Source: Phaeoceros laevis (Eukaryota > Anthocerotophyta > Anthocerotopsida > Notothyladales). From it: a stretch of DNA of 43,599 nucleotides. How positions within the stretch are numbered: position 1 is the stretch's first letter; each line of letters begins with the position of its first letter. The DNA lies in NCBI GenBank assembly GCA_049999765.1, contig JBNGIQ010009386.1, positions 279,269 through 322,867 of the forward strand, read 5' to 3'. Below, one piece after another: positions 20,581-31,400 of this stretch. The translations under genes and the position numbers were made by a program. Below the pieces are notes generated by a model, which did not search any database, had not been told where the DNA came from, and saw nothing but the letters and a program-made list of their open reading frames with translations.

Positions 20581-23500
20581 ATGGCAGGTCTTATATGTTG
20601 CAGCACTGCTGCAACCTGGAAGTGCCATTCCGGATGGGTACTGTCATATGCCACAACAAGCAGGAGTGTAGAACTGAGCGAGATACACCCCGGAGAGGCA
20701 CTTTGGGAGGATCTGTTCTCAAACTCCTCGGAATGGTGGGACAACAGACATGAAAAGGCAAGATTTTGTGTTCATAGATTGAACGCCTTTCGGTGCTGGT
20801 CCATTCGAGGGGAAATTGCTGACCAGAACTTTACGCTGCTTGCAGAGCAGCCCAAGGCACCCGGACTTCAGGCACAAGATGACAAGGCAGCCCCTCTGGT
20901 TGAACAGTCGTTACAAGCCTACGTGGGTCGACTCTCGGCTAGAAATTCTGGATGGACAGCAAGGCGCTTGGGGTGAGGGCTCTTCAAGACCGTGCGATGA
21001 AATTCGAAGTTTCTGTGAGGAGGGGCATCTAGACAAGGCACTGATTGCCCTTTCCACCTTGGACCAGCAGGGCACTGTCCCCTCCGTGGAGACATACAGA
21101 GCTCTCTTGAAGGCTTGCACCAAAAGGAAAGCCCTGGCTGAAGCGAAGCAGGTGCATGCCCATCTAGCCAAGCACGAGTTGGAGTCAGCCGCGTTTCTTG
21201 GTGATTCTGTGGTAAAGACATTGGTGAAGTGCGGGGGCTTCACAGCTGCACTGCAGGTATTTCACAGATTGCCGAAAAGAACTGTTGCCGCTTGGACGGC
21301 AGTTATCTCGGGGTACACCGACTCTGGACAGGGCCAGGAGGCTCTCAGAATGTATGATTGCATGAGAGATGAAGGTATAGAGCCAGATAAATACACCTTC
21401 GTCAGCCTAATAAGAGCCTGCACCAGCCTACTGGATCTAGACAAGGGGAAGCATATTCATGCTGAAGCTCTAAAATTCAGGTCTGAATTTGATTTTTTTG
21501 TTGCTACATGTCTGGTTGACATGTATGGCAAGTGTGGAAGTGTTGTAGATGCGCAAACTGTGTTTGATAAGTTATCCCAGCGTGATGTTGTGTCTTGGAA
21601 TGCGATGATTGCAGCATATGCGCAGAAGGGTGAAGCAGAGAAGACTTTGCAGCTTTACGCACAAATGCAACAGGATGGTGTGAGCCCAAATGGACGGACT
21701 TTTGTGAGTGCACTCCAGGCATGTGGCATGCTGGCAGAGAAAGAAGAGGGAGCTGTTCTGGATGGGCATTCCATCAGAGCAAAATCCCTGGAAGCTGGTA
21801 AAGCAATACATGCTAACGCTCAGCGGAGAGCCTATGATTCAGATGTTTTTGTTGGGAACTCTCTGGTTAGCATGTACGGGAAGTGTGGGAGTCTTCGGGA
21901 TGCACAGAATGCCTTCTGTACGATGTCCCACCATGATGTGGTTGCATGGACAGCCATACTTGCAGTGAATGTGGAGCAAGGCCAGTGGGATAAGGCTCTA
22001 TTGCTGTATGAGCAGATGCAGGAGGATGGTGTCAGCCCAAATGATCGCACCTTTGTCATCACACTTCAAGCATGTCGAATGCATGCAGAGGAGGAGGAAA
22101 TTGCTTTTGTGGATGGGCAATCAACCAAAGTGAAGGCTCTTGGACAGGGGAAGGCAGTACATGCTTATGCTTGTGGGAAAGGGTGTGACTCCGATGTCTT
22201 TGTTGCTAGCACACTCATTAGTATGTATGGGAAGTGTAGGAGCATTGTGGATGCGCAGAATGCATTTGACAGGTCAACGCAGTGTGATATTGTGTCATGG
22301 AATGCGATACTTGCAGTGTGTGTTGAGCTTGGCAGAGCAGAAAAAGCCTTGCAGTTGTATGATGACATGTGGCAGGAGGGCATGAGTCCAGATGCTCGGA
22401 CGTTGGTGACAGTGGTGCAAGCATGTAGCACGCTAGCAGAGGATGGAAAAGGAAGGAGGGATGCTTTATTGGAAACGGAAGATGGTAGTGATTTAGACTG
22501 GAAATCCAGCAAAATGAAATGCCTGGAACAGGCAAAGGCATTACATGCTGCCGCTAAGCTCCAGTGCTATGATTCAGATGTCTTTGTTGGTAGCAGTCTG
22601 GTTGGTTTGTATGGAAGGTGTGGGAGCATGGTGGACGCTCAAAATCTGTTTGATGGGCTGTCCCATCGTGATGTCGTGTTATGGAACGCAATCCTTACGA
22701 TGTATCTTCAGCAGGGTGAGGCGGGGAAGGCCTTACAGTTGTATCAACAGCTGCAACTGGAGGGTGTAGACCCAACTGACCGCACATTTGTGAGTGCACT
22801 ACAGGCATGTGGCATGCTTGCAGAAAAGGAAGAAAGTGTGGTGGTGGATGGACAATCCAAGAAGACTGTGTCTCTGGAGAGAGGGAAGGCAATACATGCT
22901 GATGTTCAGAGGCATGGCTATGAAGTAGATGTCTACGTTGGTAACACCCTTGTTAGTATGTACGGGAAGTGTGGGAGCATTTTGGATGCGCAAAATGTGT
23001 TCGATAAGTTGCCCCAACATGATGTGGTGTCATGGAATGCGATGCTCATGGCATGCGTTGAGCAAGGTCAAGCCGCACAGGCTTTGCAGTTGTACAAGGC
23101 AATGCGAGAGAAAAATGAGAGTCCAGATAGTCGTACTGTTGTGACTGTGCTCCAAGCATGTGGCATGCTAGCTGAGAAAAAAGATGATCCTAGTGTTGAC
23201 GCACAAGGCAACAAACTCAAGCCTTTAGAAGAAGGGCGGGCAATACATATTGAGGCCAAGAGGAGGGGCTACGATTCAGATGTTTTTGTTAGTAGCACCC
23301 TGATCAGCATGTACGGGAAATGTGGAAGCATTGAGGATGCCAAGAATGTGTTTGAGGGATTGTGCAAGCGAAGTGTGGTTTCCTATAATGTAATGCTGGT
23401 AGCTTATGTTCAGCAGGGGGAAGGAGATAAAGCTCTACGCCTGTACAATCAAATGCAGCAAGAAGGTGTAAGGCCAGATGAGATCACGCTCTTGTGCATC

Positions 23501-24328
23501 TTGCAAGCCTGCAGCAACACAGGAGGCTTGACCCGTTTGAGTCAGATTCACCACGCTTATCTCTCCACCATAGACAATCTCCCCCCTCTTCTGGCAAGCA
23601 CTCTTATCCACGCCTACGGGAAATGTGCAAGCATGATAGATGCTCAAACTGTGTTTGATGCACTCCCCCAGCCTGACGTGGTGTCATGGACAGCCCTGAT
23701 GGCTGGTTATGCTAGAGGAGGAGACACTGCCACAACCCTGCAGTGTTATGAGATGATGCAGGTAGCCGGTGTGAAACCAAATGGAGTCACATTCCTGTTG
23801 CTCCTCTCTGCATGCAGTCACGCTGGGCTTGTGGAGAAAGGTGTGGACTACTTCGAATCCATGAGCAGGAATCACGGCATAACACCGGAGATACACCACT
23901 ACGTAAGTATGTTAGACCTTTTGGGGCGTACGGGCTGCTTCGAACGGGTAGAGGATATGCTGTCAACATTGCCGGTACCACCGAGCCTTGATTTGTGGTT
24001 GTGTGTGCTGGGTGCCTGTCAGAAGCACAGGCAAGTGGTGCTGGGAAAGCAAGCATTTGATTCAGCAGTACTTTTGGCGCCAAAAAGGCCTGCTGCATAT
24101 ATGTTGTTGTGGAACATCTATGCTGACGCAGGCCTATGGGACTTAGCAAAGGAGGTGAAGCAGCTGAGACGAACAGCAGGTGCATGGAAGGATTTGCCTG
24201 GCCAGAGCTGGATAGAGCATGAGCAGGAAGTATACGCTTTTGGGGTGGGGGACCAGAAGCAACCCAAGCAGGAACGACTGTATGGCTTGTTAGTAAGTCT
24301 AGATGACGGGCTGAATCAACAGTCTTGA
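20581..24328 (+). CDS. PPR-A: PDF-motif plus PLS-class PPR protein with E/E+ end, no DYW (1219 aa)
   Basis: An organelle RNA-binding PPR protein of the editing-factor class. Exon 1 (20581-20757) starts MAGLICCSTAATW. Exon 2 begins at 20846 after an 88-base intron with a GC-AG boundary (AAAAG|GCAAGA, acceptor gcttgcag). Splicing joins WEDLFSNSSEWWDNRHEK to SSPRHPDFRHK. The result closely matches the N-terminus of PPR-B and the PDF motif of OSB ssDNA-binding proteins (WW at 52-53, PDF at 65-67). About eight P-L-S units follow, seen by repeated MYGKCGS/DAQNVFD and VSWNAM motifs. Five consecutive units carry an extra 15-26 residue acidic loop after LQACG, making their period about 355-370 bases against about 309 in PPR-B and PPR-C. 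The C-terminus is an E/E+ domain (GQSWIEHEQEVYAFGVGD) ending at a natural stop, with no DYW remnant after it. Without DYW it would need a partner to supply deaminase. The alternative start inside exon 2 (20816) would lose half the PDF motif. Confidence 0.85.
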
Positions 24329-25078
24329 GCAGATTTGACGGAGACATGGTCAGACGTAGAGTTAAAGCAGAGTGAGGAAAGAGCTGTGTGCCCTCTTCAG
24401 AGCGGCTTGGCCATCCATAAGTTTATTGACATAACTGTGTAACACAAGAAAGGTTGTAAGCTATTGGCTTAGGGTAAAAACTTTGAAGGAACTTGGAGGC
24501 ATTCCTTCTTTAGCCATATTTTATTACTGTGACAGGAAGTGCAGATTCGAGAACCTAGTTGAGATGGTGCAAATCACTTTAGTACCCAACTTACCCTGAA
24601 ACACGGGTTTCAAACGTGAGTAATTCAAACGTTTCTCTAGCACATCAGAACTCCCTGAGATGCGTGCGGATTACAAAACAGTTCACTGAGAACACTCGAG
24701 ATCCTCTTGCAACTTCGACGCATCGTCCAACCTTCTCTGGGCTGCTTCGATTTTCAGGATAATATCTTGATGGATGGGCCATAGTCGCATAGCGTTCTTA
24801 CCTTGAGATTCATATTTATGGTCTGGTTCCCAGGCTTTGTAGGGGTGCCCGAAGGCTTGCCAGTCTTTGCAGTGGCCTATCTTACTCTATGCAATGTATT
24901 CGCAACCCAGCTTTTGCAATGTATTTGCATTCCACTTGATATGCAATCGAGATCAAGCTGTACTAGTTTTGGCCGCGGTGAGGGAGGTGATGCTAGGACT
25001 AGCACCTGAGACTTGGTGGTTACCCAGCAAAAAACGTTTGGGGTGCCACACAGTTCTGCATCCTGTGGAAAGGAAGGA
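24329..25078. other. Intergenic between PPR-A and PPR-B
   Basis: No independent gene is seen. Around 24970-25010 another frame reads VREVMLGLAPET, similar to RQRVQGLVPET in the N-terminus of PPR-C. The true 5' end of PPR-B may therefore lie in this stretch, with a frame change or small intron before 25079. Confidence 0.4.
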
Positions 25079-28000
25079 ATGCCTCCGCAGGAGCTTTTAT
25101 GGAAACAGTTCTTTGCAGATCCTTCAAAGTGGTGGGACAACAGACGGAGCAAGCCTACTCCCCGGCATCCTGATTTTAAACACAAGGAGTCCGAGCTTAC
25201 CCTGTGGCTGAGAAGTCGGTACAAGCCTGCCTGGGTGGATTTGCAGCTAGCTAAGTGGGACTCTGGGCTGAAAGGGACTCCCGAGTCTGTGCCCACCCCA
25301 GTTCAAGGGCATGGAGGTTCTACAGCACATGAGGACCATGGCGAGGTGGAAATGTGCAGGAAGCTATGTGAGGAAGGACGGATTTCTGATGCTGTGGATG
25401 CGTTGAACGTTCTAGTGCAGCGAGGACGATATGTTGGTAACAATCTCTTCTACCGCGTCCTCAAGACGTGCATCTCGCACAGAGACTTGGCTATGGGCAG
25501 ACGCATCCATGCTCTCGCTGTCAAAAGCGGGTACGAAGGAGACGCATTTTTGGCCACCCACCTAATCGGTTTGTACGCTTCGCATGGGAGCCTGGAGGAA
25601 GCAATGCAGGTCTTCAACAAAGTCCCTACACCGGACGCCTATAATTGGGCTACCATAATCTTCGCCTATGCTAGACATGGAGATGCTGCAGAGGCTGTAC
25701 GACTGTATCGACAGATGCGCGAGTCAACTACCTTGAAGCCCGACGACCGTATCTATTCAGCAGTTGTGAAAGCTTGTGCCACTTTGGGAGATTTAGTCGC
25801 GGGCAAGGAGGTCCATGCTCATATACTAGCAAGTCCAGGGAGGCCAGATACATTTGTTCAAGCTGGGCTGGTTGATATGTATGCAAAGTGCGGTAGCTTA
25901 GAGGATGCTCGCAAAGTGTTTGACAGACTTCCAGCAAGAAATGTAGTAGCATGGAATGCCATTCTTACAGGGTATGCAAAGCAGGGGATAGGTCAGGAGG
26001 CCCTTAGTCTTTACGTGAGGATGCAACAGGAAGGACTGTGCCGTCCAGATACTGTAACATATATGTGCCTCCTACAAGCATGTGCAAGTGTAGGTGAAGG
26101 AGCGCTTCTTCAGGGAAAGCAGCTCCATGCAGAGATTGAAGAAAAAGCACTTGGAAACGATATTGCTTTGGCCTGCAGTTTGGTGAACATGTATGCAAAG
26201 TGCGGTAGCTTAGAGGATGCTAGGGCTGTGTTTGACATACTTCCAGCCAGGAATGTTGTCACGTGGACAGCGATGATTGCAGGTTACGCCCATCAGGGCA
26301 TGGGCGAGGAAGCCATCAGTCTATACAGGAGCATGCAACAGGAAGGCCTCTCTCCTCCCGATCCGGTTACATTTGTATGCCTGCTTCAGGCATGTGGCAG
26401 TGTAGGTGTAGGAGCTATTCATGAGGGAAAGCAGCTGCATGCACAAATTGAAGAACGTGGAATACAAGAGGACGTGGTTTTAGGCACGAGTTTGGTTAAC
26501 ATGTATGCAAAGTGCGGGAGTTTAGAGGACTCTCGCAGAGTGTTTGACAGGCTCCAATCCAGGAATATTGTCACATGGACAGCAATGATTGCAGGTTATG
26601 CCCAGCAGGGGATGGGTGAGGAAGCCCTCAGTCTATACAGGACTATGCAACAGGAAGGCCTCACTCCCAATTCTGTTACATATGTCTGCCTGCTGCAGGC
26701 ATGTGCCACTGTAGGTATTGGAGCTCTTGATGAGGGTAAGCAGCTGCATGCACAGATCAAGGAACAAGGACTGCTGTTGGATGTGGTTCTCGGCGGCAGC
26801 TTGGTCAACATGTATGCTAAATGCGGTAGCTTAGAGAATGCTAGGAATGTGTTTGACATACTTCCAGCAAGGAACGTTGCAGCATGGAATGCCATCATTG
26901 CAGGTTATGCCCAGCTTGGGATGGGCGAGGAAGCTCTCAGTCTTTACAGGAGAATGAAACAGGATGGCCTCTCTACCCCCGATTCTGTAACCTATGTATG
27001 CCTTCTGCAGGCATGTGCAGCTGTAGCAGCTCTGCCTATGGGAAAGCAGCTGCATGCCGAGATCGAGGAACGAGGCATGCAAGCTGATCTGGTTGTGGGA
27101 GCAGCACTCGTAAACATGTATGCCAAGTGCGGGAGCATGTCTGATTCACAGCAGGTGTTTGATTCACTGCCTGAAAGAAATATGGAGGCTTGGGGTGCAC
27201 TGATCAGTGGGTATGCCCACCAAGGAGATAGTGATGTCGTGTTTGACTTGCTTGACAGGATGAGACTGGAAGGCATGCAACCTGATGCCATCACCTTTCT
27301 CAGTGTGCTAACAGTGTGTAGTCACGCGGGCCTGGTAGACAAGGGCCGGGAGTACTTTCACGCGATGAGGACAGACTATGGCCTCACAGCATCCATAGAG
27401 CACTTCACTTGCATGATAGATCTTCTGGGGCGTGCAGGCCATTTGGACGATGCGCTACAGATGGCCAAAAGCTTGCCATTCCCCTCTAACGATGTAGTCT
27501 GGGACACTCTGCTAGGCGCCTGTCGGAAGTGGAAGAACCTGGAGGTCGGGCAACAGGCTTTCGAGGGAGCAATGAGCACGGATGCCAATGATGCTGCAGC
27601 TTATGTGTTGATGTCCAACATTTATGCAGGTGCTAGGATGTGGGACGCAGCCAAGGAGATGCAGGCAAGGAGAAAGAAACTGGGAGCATGGAAGAAGCCA
27701 GGGCAGAGCTGGTGGACTGACATGGGCGGAGTGGTGCACACGTTTGTTGTGGGGGACAAGAAGCATCTGGAGAGTGACTGTATCTATGCAAGGCTGGAGC
27801 AGCTAGTCCCCAGAATGAAGAAGGCAGGGTACGAGCCCCAGCTGCACTCGTCGTTGCGGGACGTATCTGATGACGAGAAGGAAGCTGGGCTGTGTGGGCA
27901 CAGCGAGAAACTGGCCATCGCGTATGCCTTGAACAAGACACCAGAAGGGACAACCGTACGGATTGTGAAAAATCTGCGCGTATGCGCAGATTGTCACACC

Positions 28001-28108
28001 GCAACAGCTTACATTTCTAAAGTAGAACAGAGAACTATCATCTGCCGGGATGCAAGTCGCTTCCATGTCTTTAAGGAGGGAAAATGTTCGTGTGGGGACT
28101 ACTGGTAG
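25079..28108 (+). CDS. PPR-B: PDF-motif plus PLS-class PPR editing factor with intact DYW (1009 aa)
   Basis: Likely an organelle C-to-U RNA editing factor. Taking the ATG at 25079, the protein opens directly with a module like the OSB PDF motif: LWKQFFADPSKWWDNR at residues 7-22, PDF at 31-33, LWLRSRYKPAWVD after it. Six S motifs mark the PLS tract (LVNMYAKCGSLEDAR and relatives). The E and E+ domains follow (GQSWWTDMGGVVHTFVVGD). The DYW cytidine-deaminase-like domain is complete: HSE at 941-943 and CADC at 969-972 for zinc and catalysis, ending in the tripeptide DYW. No transit peptide is visible from this start. The frame is open upstream to 25013 without ATG, and a PPR-C-like stretch lies just before in another frame, so a 5' exon or frame change may be missing. 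The repeats are intronless and very similar to those of PPR-C downstream. Confidence 0.9.
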   Translation: MPPQELLWKQFFADPSKWWDNRRSKPTPRHPDFKHKESELTLWLRSRYKPAWVDLQLAKWDSGLKGTPESVPTPVQGHGGSTAHEDHGEVEMCRKLCEEGRISDAVDALNVLVQRGRYVGNNLFYRVLKTCISHRDLAMGRRIHALAVKSGYEGDAFLATHLIGLYASHGSLEEAMQVFNKVPTPDAYNWATIIFAYARHGDAAEAVRLYRQMRESTTLKPDDRIYSAVVKACATLGDLVAGKEVHAHILASPGRPDTFVQAGLVDMYAKCGSLEDARKVFDRLPARNVVAWNAILTGYAKQGIGQEALSLYVRMQQEGLCRPDTVTYMCLLQACASVGEGALLQGKQLHAEIEEKALGNDIALACSLVNMYAKCGSLEDARAVFDILPARNVVTWTAMIAGYAHQGMGEEAISLYRSMQQEGLSPPDPVTFVCLLQACGSVGVGAIHEGKQLHAQIEERGIQEDVVLGTSLVNMYAKCGSLEDSRRVFDRLQSRNIVTWTAMIAGYAQQGMGEEALSLYRTMQQEGLTPNSVTYVCLLQACATVGIGALDEGKQLHAQIKEQGLLLDVVLGGSLVNMYAKCGSLENARNVFDILPARNVAAWNAIIAGYAQLGMGEEALSLYRRMKQDGLSTPDSVTYVCLLQACAAVAALPMGKQLHAEIEERGMQADLVVGAALVNMYAKCGSMSDSQQVFDSLPERNMEAWGALISGYAHQGDSDVVFDLLDRMRLEGMQPDAITFLSVLTVCSHAGLVDKGREYFHAMRTDYGLTASIEHFTCMIDLLGRAGHLDDALQMAKSLPFPSNDVVWDTLLGACRKWKNLEVGQQAFEGAMSTDANDAAAYVLMSNIYAGARMWDAAKEMQARRKKLGAWKKPGQSWWTDMGGVVHTFVVGDKKHLESDCIYARLEQLVPRMKKAGYEPQLHSSLRDVSDDEKEAGLCGHSEKLAIAYALNKTPEGTTVRIVKNLRVCADCHTATAYISKVEQRTIICRDASRFHVFKEGKCSCGDYW

Positions 28109-28486
28109 ATGTAACAGCTAGCTGTTATGAGTTGCTTCTTCTTCCTTCCTGTTCACAATGAGTTGGTCAATGAAGTGGCCAATAATGAAGAGAGGGGGAT
28201 GTGAGCGGCACTCGGTCCATTTCTAGAAGGTTTTGCAACCCAGTATTACTCCCGCACAAAATCTAACTTCCTAGAACTTAGTCTACTGGCAGAACTTAGA
28301 TTTTCAATGTCTTTTTCGGTCCGTAAAACTAAAGGTATAGTAACGGGACGAGACTGCTTCACGCTCCTGCTAGTACAGAGATGGTGATGATCGAAGCAGC
28401 TGCTCCTCGCGTGTGTGGCTCCGGCCCCGGCGCGTGATAAAGTCCTCCCTCGCTTCCTTTTTCGCGAAGGTCATGCTCGAGCAGTG
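28109..28486. other. Intergenic between PPR-B and PPR-C
   Basis: About 380 bases holding the 3' end of PPR-B and the 5' leader of PPR-C. The PPR-C frame is open upstream of its first ATG to 28415. No other feature is seen. Confidence 0.5.
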
Positions 28487-31400
28487 ATGGCCGCCGGACT
28501 GGATTTCAAGCTGTCTGGCGGGGCCCTGGGAGCTCCTCCTTCGCCCCCGCTCAGGCAGCGCGTGCAAGGCCTAGTACCTGAGACTTCAGAAGGGCTGCAA
28601 GAGGTTCTATGGAAACAACTCTTTGCAGATCCGCCACAGTGGTGGAGCCACAATCCTAGGCACAACAAGTCTCACACCGCCCTATGGCTCGACAAACGGC
28701 ACAGCCCTGCTTGGGAGGACTCGCAGCTAGCCGGGTGGGACGCAGGGAGGCAGGCGGCTCCCGATTCCGCATCCACCTCAGGTGCATGGGGGGGCAGACA
28801 TTTTGCAGCATCACATGAGGGCTTTTTGGAGGTCGGAATGTGCAGGAAGCTCTGTGAGGATGGACGTGTTTCTGAAGCTGTGGATGCGTTGAGCCTGCTG
28901 GTGCAGCGAGGCCGCTATGTGGATCAGAATCTCTTCTACCGCGTCCTCAAGTGGTGCATCTCCCACAAGGACCTGGCTCTGGGCAGACGCGTCCACGCTC
29001 TCTCTGTGGAAGGCGGGTATGAAGGGAACGCATTTTTGGCCACGCACCTCATCGGCCTGTACGCTGCGCACGGGATCCTGGAAGAGGCAATGCGAGTCTT
29101 CACCAAAGTCTCTTCACCGGATGCCTACAACTGGGCTACCATCATCTTCGCCCATGCAAGACGTGGAGAGGTTACCGAGGCCATACGTCTGTACCGACTT
29201 ATGCGGGAGTCCTCTACCCTCAGTCCCGACGGTCGCATCTATTCAGCGGTTCTGAAAGCTTGTGCCGCTGCGGGAGATTTGGTTGCCGGCAAGGAGGTGC
29301 ATGCCCACATTCTTGCCGGTCCAGAGAAGCCGGATGTTTTTGTCCAAACCGGCCTCGTTGACATGTACGCCAAGTGCAGAAGCTTGGAGGATGCCCGCAG
29401 AGTGTTTGACGGACTTACGGACAGAACTGTTGTAGTATGGACCGCGATGATATCAGGATATGCCCAGCAGGGGATGGGTGAGGAAGCGCTTAGTCTGTAC
29501 AGGAGTATGCAGCAGGAAGACCTAGCTCCACCCGACTTGGTTACATATGTATGCCTGCTGCAGGCATGTGCAGGTGTAGGTGCAGGAGCTCTTCAGGAGG
29601 GGAAGCAGCTGCATGCGCAGATCAGAGAACGTGGACTGCAGGAGGATGGGGTTCTAGGCAGCAGCTTGGTCAGCATGTATGCCAAGTGCGGGAGCTTAAA
29701 GGATGCTCGTAGAGTGTTTGACAGGCTTCCAGCCAGGAATGTGGTAGCGTGGAATGCGATTCTTGGAGGGTATGCCCAGCAGGGGATGGGTCAGGAAGCC
29801 CTTACTCTCTACAGGAGGATGCAACAGGAAGGAGGCCAGATTCGTGCAGATTCCGTTACATATACAGCCCTCCTACAGGCATGTGCAAGTCTAGGTGTTG
29901 CAGCCCTTCTTAAGGGAAAGCAGCTCCATGCGGAGATTGTAGAGAATGACCTGCAGGGCGATGTTGTTCTGGCCTGCAGCTTGGTGAACATGTATGTGAA
30001 GTGCGGTAGCTTAGAGGATGCTCGCAGCCTGTTTGATGTACTTCCAGACAGGAATATTGTCACATGGACTGCTATGATTGCAGGTTATGCCCGGGAGGGG
30101 ATGGGTCAGGAAGCCCTTAATCTCTACAGGAGTATGAAGGAGGAGGGCCTCTCACCTCCCGATTCTGTCACATATGTATGCCTGTTGCAGGCATGTGCGA
30201 ATGTAGGTGTAGGAGCTCTTTATGAGGGAAAGCAGCTACATGCACAGATTACAGAACAAGGACTCCAGGAGGATGTGGTTCTAGGTGGCAGCTTGGTTAA
30301 CATGTATGCAAAGTGTGGGAGCTTAGAGGATGCTCGCAGAGTGTTTGACAGGCTTCCAGCCAGGAATGTGTTCACATGGACTTCGATGATTGCAGGTTAT
30401 GTCCAGCAAGGGATGGGTGAGGAAGCCATTGGAATTTACAGGAGGATGCAACGGGAAGGCCTCACTCATCCCAATTCTGTCACATATGCTTGCCTGCTGC
30501 TGGCATGTGCCACTGTAGGTGTAGGAGCTCTTCATGAGGGAAAGCAGCTGCATGCACAGATAAAAGAACGAGGGGTTCAAGAAGATTTGGTTCTAGGTGG
30601 CAGCTTGGTTAACATGTATGCGAAATGTGGCAGCTTAGAGGATGCTCGCAGTGTGTTTGACACCCTTCCAGCCAGGAATGTTGTAGTGTGGAATGCACTT
30701 CTTGCAGGTTATGCCCAGCGGGGGATGGGTGAGGAGGCCCTTGATCTTTACAAGAATATGCAACAAGAAGGCCTTTCTCCTGATTCTGTTACATATGTGT
30801 GCCTGCTGCAGGCATGTGCAGCTGTAGGTGTAGGAGCTCTTCATGACGCAAAGCAGCTGCATGCAGAGATCAAGGAACGTGGACTGCAAGAAGATGTCGT
30901 TCTTGGGGGCAGCTTGGTTAACATGTATGCAAAGTGTGGTAGCTTAGAGGCTGCTCGCAGCGTGTTTGACATACTTCCCGCCAGGAATGTGGTAGCATGG
31001 AATGCCATACTTGCCGGCTATGCCCAGCAGGGGAAGGGTGAGGAAGCCCTTAGTCTTTACAGGAAAATGCAACGAGAAGGACTCTCTCCTGTCAATTCTG
31101 TCACCTATGTGTGCGTTCTGCAGGCATGTGCTAGTGTAGGTGTAGATGCTCTTCAGGAGGGACAGCAGCTGCATACAGAGATCAAAGAACGAGGACTGCA
31201 TGAGGATGTGGTTCTAAGCGGCAGCTTAGTTAACATGTATGCAAAGTGCGGTAGCTTAGAGGATGCACGGATGTTGTTTGACAGACTTCCAGCCCGGAAT
31301 GTTGTCACATGGACTGCGATTATTGCAGGTTATGCCCAGGAGGGGATGGGTGAGGAGGCCCTGAGTCTTTACAGGAGTATGCAACAGGAAGGCATCTCTC

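Noticed and set aside
20816-20845. ATG at 20816 as the start of PPR-A
   Set aside because: It would discard the first half of a motif that is conserved in the neighbouring genes; the spliced model starting at 20581 restores it.
28370-28567. Minus-strand frame at the PPR-C start that resembles the frame at 33772-33545
   Set aside because: The similarity is the antisense shadow of the duplicated PPR 5' end, not a separate gene.
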